The notes under the pieces were generated by a model that ran no database searches, was not told the DNA's origin, and saw only the letters and a list, made by a program, of their open reading frames with translations. DNA of 47,075 nt from an uncultured Gammaproteobacteria bacterium (GTDB lineage: Bacteria; Pseudomonadota; Gammaproteobacteria; UBA4575). Positions 44,515 through 47,075 of this stretch are shown in pieces. The DNA is taken from the NCBI GenBank assembly GCA_905479295.1, contig CAJQLY010000002.1, positions 71,812 through 118,886 on the forward strand, in the 5' to 3' direction. Numbering within the stretch: the first letter of the stretch is position 1; each line of letters begins with the position of its first letter. Made by a program: the position numbers and the translations under genes.

Positions 44515-45363
44515 CTAAATTGGGAGTATGCCTTGCAGACTGGCAGCCTTAACTGTGTTTTCTAGCAGGCAGGCGACGGTCATTGGGCCGGTGCCAGCAG
44601 GCATTGGTGTCACGCCACCGGCGATTTTTTCTACCGAGGTAAAATCGACATCACCGAGGATGCCGTCAGCTGTACGCGTCACACCTACATCAAAGACCAT
44701 CGCACCAGGCTTCACATGGGCTGCTGTAATCATACCGGCCGAGCCTACTGCGGAGACTAAGATGTCGGCGCGTTGACAGATCTCGACTAAGTTTTCACTG
44801 CGAGAGTGGGCTAGGGTGACGGTAGCATCTGCGCCGCGTGCTGAGAGTAAAAGCATCTGCGGTAGGCCAACTAAGGAGGAGCGACCGACGACCACTGCTG
44901 TTTTGCCGCAAGTCGGGATGTTATAGGCTTCAATCAGACGCATAACACCAAGTGGCGTACAGGGAACTAATTGGTTTTGGCCTTGGATTAGGCGTCCCAT
45001 ATTGACTTCGGTTAGACCATCGACATCTTTTTCGGCCGGAATCTTGGCTAACACACGGTCTTTATTAATATGTTTGGGTAGGGGTAGTTGAACCAGGATG
45101 CCATTGACGTTGTCGTCACTGGCTAATTTTTCAATTTCAGCTTCTAGGCTTTGCTGATCGATGTCTTTTTGCAGGCTAACATGTTTTGAATGGATACCTG
45201 CGGCGTGCGCCTCACGGTGCTTCATGCCGACATACAGTTTGCTTGCAGGGTCTTCGCCAACTAAAACGGTGGCTAGAGTAATTTGAATATCGCTAAATTG
45301 AGCTAACTGGGTTTTGATCTGATTGCGTAGTTGGATAGCAACTTTTTTGCCGTCAATGATCAA
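44515..45363 (-). CDS. folD: bifunctional methylene-H4F dehydrogenase / methenyl-H4F cyclohydrolase
   Basis: FolD interconverts methylene-, methenyl- and 10-formyl-tetrahydrofolate with NADP. The 282-residue protein has the substrate segment GEDPASKLYVGMK with the catalytic lysine K48, GILVQLPLPKH, the VVVGRSSLVGLP cofactor loop and the C-terminal GGVTPMPAGTGPMT. It starts at TTG 45363 (MIIDGK); no ATG is available and the ribosome site is weak, suggesting modest or regulated translation. With no fch in the window, FolD is the candidate cyclohydrolase for the island, alongside MtdA. A 14-base palindrome lies 31 bases before the start. Confidence 0.94.
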   Translation of the reverse strand: MIIDGKKVAIQLRNQIKTQLAQFSDIQITLATVLVGEDPASKLYVGMKHREAHAAGIHSKHVSLQKDIDQQSLEAEIEKLASDDNVNGILVQLPLPKHINKDRVLAKIPAEKDVDGLTEVNMGRLIQGQNQLVPCTPLGVMRLIEAYNIPTCGKTAVVVGRSSLVGLPQMLLLSARGADATVTLAHSRSENLVEICQRADILVSAVGSAGMITAAHVKPGAMVFDVGVTRTADGILGDVDFTSVEKIAGGVTPMPAGTGPMTVACLLENTVKAASLQGILPI

Positions 45364-45394
45364 TGGCGTAGGCTCGTGTGGAGAAGTTATTGAA

Positions 45395-45408
45395 TGCTCA
45401 ATTGAGCA
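45395..45408. promoter_or_regulatory. 14-base perfect palindrome upstream of folD
   Basis: TGCTCAATTGAGCA is a perfect palindrome lying 31-45 bases before the folD start and 10 bases from the neighbouring hairpin. Its position fits an operator for a dimeric regulator. The same word was not noticed elsewhere in the window. Confidence 0.45.
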
Positions 45409-45418
45409 AGATTAATGT

Positions 45419-45452
45419 TCCTGCGACTAATTTTCAATCATTAGTCGCAGGA
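45419..45452 (-). terminator. perfect hairpin after the ftr-like gene
   Basis: Arms 45419-45431 and 45440-45452 form a perfect 13-base-pair stem with an 8-base loop, 16 bases past the ftr-like stop. The following minus-strand bases (CATTAATCTTG) are not a clean T-run, so termination may be partial and folD may be read through. Confidence 0.6.
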
Positions 45453-45468
45453 GATGCTACTTTACTAA

Positions 45469-46392
45469 CTACGCTGCAGGCTGCTTATCAGGATGCAGGT
45501 AGATGAAACTCTTACCTAGACGACCACCGTAGTTACCGGCAGAGATCATTAGCAGACCTTCGGTGTCTTTCGACGCATTAATAGCTGCTTGGGTTGCCTT
45601 GATGATGCAATCCATGTCGCGGCCATTCATGATGATTTCCATGACAGAGTTCACACCTTCAGGTAAGCCATGCTCTACTGTTGGATCATCTTGTAGCAAA
45701 GGACAGAACTTCTCAAAGGTACTCGCAATGGTGAAGTCATAGTCACTACCGGCTTTTGAGCCACTACCCGCGACACCGCCGGGGAAGGTTGTGATTACGC
45801 CATCAACTGGTGCGATTGCTTCGCAACCCTTCTCTGCCGCTTCTAATGCAGAGTCAGTGTCTTTGCCGAAGAACCATAGATTGCCACCCATTAGGCCATC
45901 AGAACGACCTAAACGACGATCCATGATGTATTCACCACCAAGGATTGGCACCCACCACATTTTGCGGCCAAAACGCTCAATACGTTTTTGGTAGCCGTTA
46001 CCGAAGTAAGCGACTTTACGACCCATGTGGAAGTACTCTTCTGAATCAATCAAGTTAAAGCATGATGCCGTAGGGCAGGTCATGACATTTTGACTAATAC
46101 GGACTAGAGCAGACTTTTCTAGGCGATCATTACGATCTTTCCAGAAACGTGGCACATGCATTTGAACAATAGCGCCTGGGCGACCATCAGGAGTTTCGAA
46201 AGTCTCGTCACCACCTGGGCCTACATAGCGGTCCATGCCTGCTTCACAGTCACATAAAATAGAGCTAGAACCGTTACCTACTGCCGCGTTTACCGCGTGG
46301 TCAACCCACTTACGGTTCTTGGCAGTGATTAAGAACTCAACATATAAGCTCTTAAACGCTTCTGCATAAGTATCATCAATTAACGCACTCAT
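45469..46392 (-). CDS. formylmethanofuran:tetrahydromethanopterin formyltransferase (Ftr/FhcD) homologue, orphan
   Basis: Ftr moves a formyl group between methanofuran and N5 of tetrahydromethanopterin. The 307-residue protein, close to the usual ~300, resembles archaeal Ftr along its whole length: DDTYAEAF (6-13), CDCEAGMDR, ETPDGRPG, NVMTCPTASCF, VAYFGNGYQ, a PGGVAGSGSKAGSDYDF block, LPEGVNSVMEI and the C-terminal ISAGNYGGRLG. Insertions around the TPDGRPG region make it divergent. Its ATG directly abuts the fau stop codon, with AAGGAAGAG as ribosome site. The usual partners fhcA, fhcB, fhcC and H4MPT-synthesis genes are absent; all neighbours use folate. A folate-linked formyl transfer is inferred, not shown. 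Confidence 0.85.
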   Translation of the reverse strand: MSALIDDTYAEAFKSLYVEFLITAKNRKWVDHAVNAAVGNGSSSILCDCEAGMDRYVGPGGDETFETPDGRPGAIVQMHVPRFWKDRNDRLEKSALVRISQNVMTCPTASCFNLIDSEEYFHMGRKVAYFGNGYQKRIERFGRKMWWVPILGGEYIMDRRLGRSDGLMGGNLWFFGKDTDSALEAAEKGCEAIAPVDGVITTFPGGVAGSGSKAGSDYDFTIASTFEKFCPLLQDDPTVEHGLPEGVNSVMEIIMNGRDMDCIIKATQAAINASKDTEGLLMISAGNYGGRLGKSFIYLHPDKQPAA

Positions 46393-47025
46393 TTAGTCTC
46401 TTCCTTGGCCTTCGTAAACAGCATCTTCAGTGACTACTTTGTCCATGTAGACGTCGTGTGGAGCAACAAGAACGTTGTCAAACAACTGTGACTCATAGCC
46501 CATTGCGATTAATGGTGCATCGGCACGTACTTTTTCAAGTAGACGATCATAGTAACCTTGACCATTACCCATACGACCACCGTTACGGTCAAAGCCAACA
46601 CCTGGAACCATAACTAGATCTAGATCGCCTGCTTCAACTTCTTTTGTTGGGTTACCCCACATATCTTTTGGTGGCTCAAGGATGTCCCACTTACCAACAA
46701 CCATCTCTTCCAAGCTTTCCATCCACCATAGGCCAAGCTTGTTGTCGCCATTTTCGTCTTCGGTGCAGTAAGGAACGATAATTTTCTTTTCGCCCTTAGC
46801 TACTTCAGCAAGTAACTCTGGCTTAGTACGTAGCTCAGAACGGCAATCGATGTACCACATGATAGTGTGAGCGTTCTTATATTCTGGTAGCTCAAGAAAA
46901 CGAGCAACCGCTTTCGCGCTGACTTCGTCTTTGTTGTCTTGGGCGTTACGACGATCATATGCTTCACGACGCATCTTGTTCTTGCGTTCCATGATCGCTT
47001 CTAATTCTTCTGGTGTCAGTGACAT
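46393..47025 (-). CDS. fau: 5-formyltetrahydrofolate cyclo-ligase
   Basis: This enzyme uses ATP to convert 5-formyl-tetrahydrofolate to 5,10-methenyl-tetrahydrofolate. The 210-residue protein has an N-terminal basic helix (MERKNKMRREAYDRRN), the WYIDCRSELRT segment, and the family signature DRNGGRMGNGQGYYDRLL near residues 155-172. I chose ATG 47025, six bases after AGGAG, over TTG one codon upstream. It is the first gene of the island seen here; its promoter or upstream partners lie at or beyond the window edge. Methenyl-folate made here feeds FolD and MtdA. 5-formyl-folate is a known by-product of serine hydroxymethyltransferase, so repair is the conventional role. Confidence 0.92.
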   Translation of the reverse strand: MSLTPEELEAIMERKNKMRREAYDRRNAQDNKDEVSAKAVARFLELPEYKNAHTIMWYIDCRSELRTKPELLAEVAKGEKKIIVPYCTEDENGDNKLGLWWMESLEEMVVGKWDILEPPKDMWGNPTKEVEAGDLDLVMVPGVGFDRNGGRMGNGQGYYDRLLEKVRADAPLIAMGYESQLFDNVLVAPHDVYMDKVVTEDAVYEGQGRD

Positions 47026-47075
47026 CAACTGCTCCTGTTGGTAGGTAGTGACTAGTAGGGCTATAAAAAGGGGCT

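Noticed and set aside
45469-46392. Calling a complete H4MPT-linked formaldehyde oxidation pathway
   Set aside because: Only an Ftr/FhcD homologue is present. fhcA, fhcB, fhcC, mch, fae and H4MPT synthesis genes are not in the window.

Overview
The window reads as chromosomal DNA of a gammaproteobacterium. The strongest sign is the block lptD-surA-pdxA-(three extra genes)-ksgA-apaG-apaH facing lgt-thyA-folA. The mrdA-rodA-mltB-rlpA-dacA-dat-ybeD cell-wall block points the same way. The methylotrophy genes at the right end show an organism that can feed one-carbon units into a serine cycle. I cannot assign it below class from sequence alone. No rRNA, tRNA, CRISPR array or transposase gene was found. 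The first ~150 bases are packed with rare restriction sites and may be a cloning linker, so this may be a cloned environmental insert.

Layout. 1-150: possible linker. 149-2827 (-): PCu(A)C copper chaperone lipoprotein and a thioredoxin-fold DUF255 protein. 2930-5025 (+): lgt-thyA-folA. 5069-13033 (-): apaH, apaG, ksgA, three inserted genes (exported unknown protein, PPOX-fold protein, c-type heme protein), pdxA, surA, lptD. 13143-17501 (+): RND efflux adaptor and pump. 17558-20173 (+): P-loop protein, MetA-type homoserine acyltransferase, SRAP-domain DNA-protein crosslink protein. 20313-27509 (+): rod-shape/peptidoglycan operon ending in a D-amino acid transaminase and YbeD. 27530-30470 (-): murU-amgK (peptidoglycan recycling) and argA. 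30674-33696 (+): exported unknown protein, a RegB/RegA redox two-component pair, a KTSC protein. 33697-34144: non-coding. 34145-34876 (+): nitroreductase-fold protein with a basic tail.

34947-47025 (-) is a methylotrophy island. In transcription order it runs fau, ftr-like, folD, sgaA, mclA, mtkA, mtkB, hprA, ppc, mtdA. SgaA and HprA turn serine toward glycerate, Ppc makes oxaloacetate, MtkAB activates malate, and Mcl splits malyl-CoA into acetyl-CoA and glyoxylate. MtdA and FolD interconvert methylene- and methenyl-tetrahydrofolate. glyA, glycerate kinase, enolase, malate dehydrogenase, formate-tetrahydrofolate ligase and fch are not in the window. Several hairpins break the island into at least three or four possible transcription units, and two of them lie only about 41-45 nt upstream of a start codon (mtkA, ppc).

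The most unusual feature is the head of the island. A full-length homologue of formylmethanofuran:tetrahydromethanopterin formyltransferase (Ftr/FhcD) directly abuts 5-formyltetrahydrofolate cyclo-ligase and precedes folD, with no fhcABC beside it. Ftr makes N5-formyl pterins and the cyclo-ligase is the enzyme that consumes N5-formyl-folate. The pair therefore suggests an undescribed folate-linked formyl entry route; this is inference.
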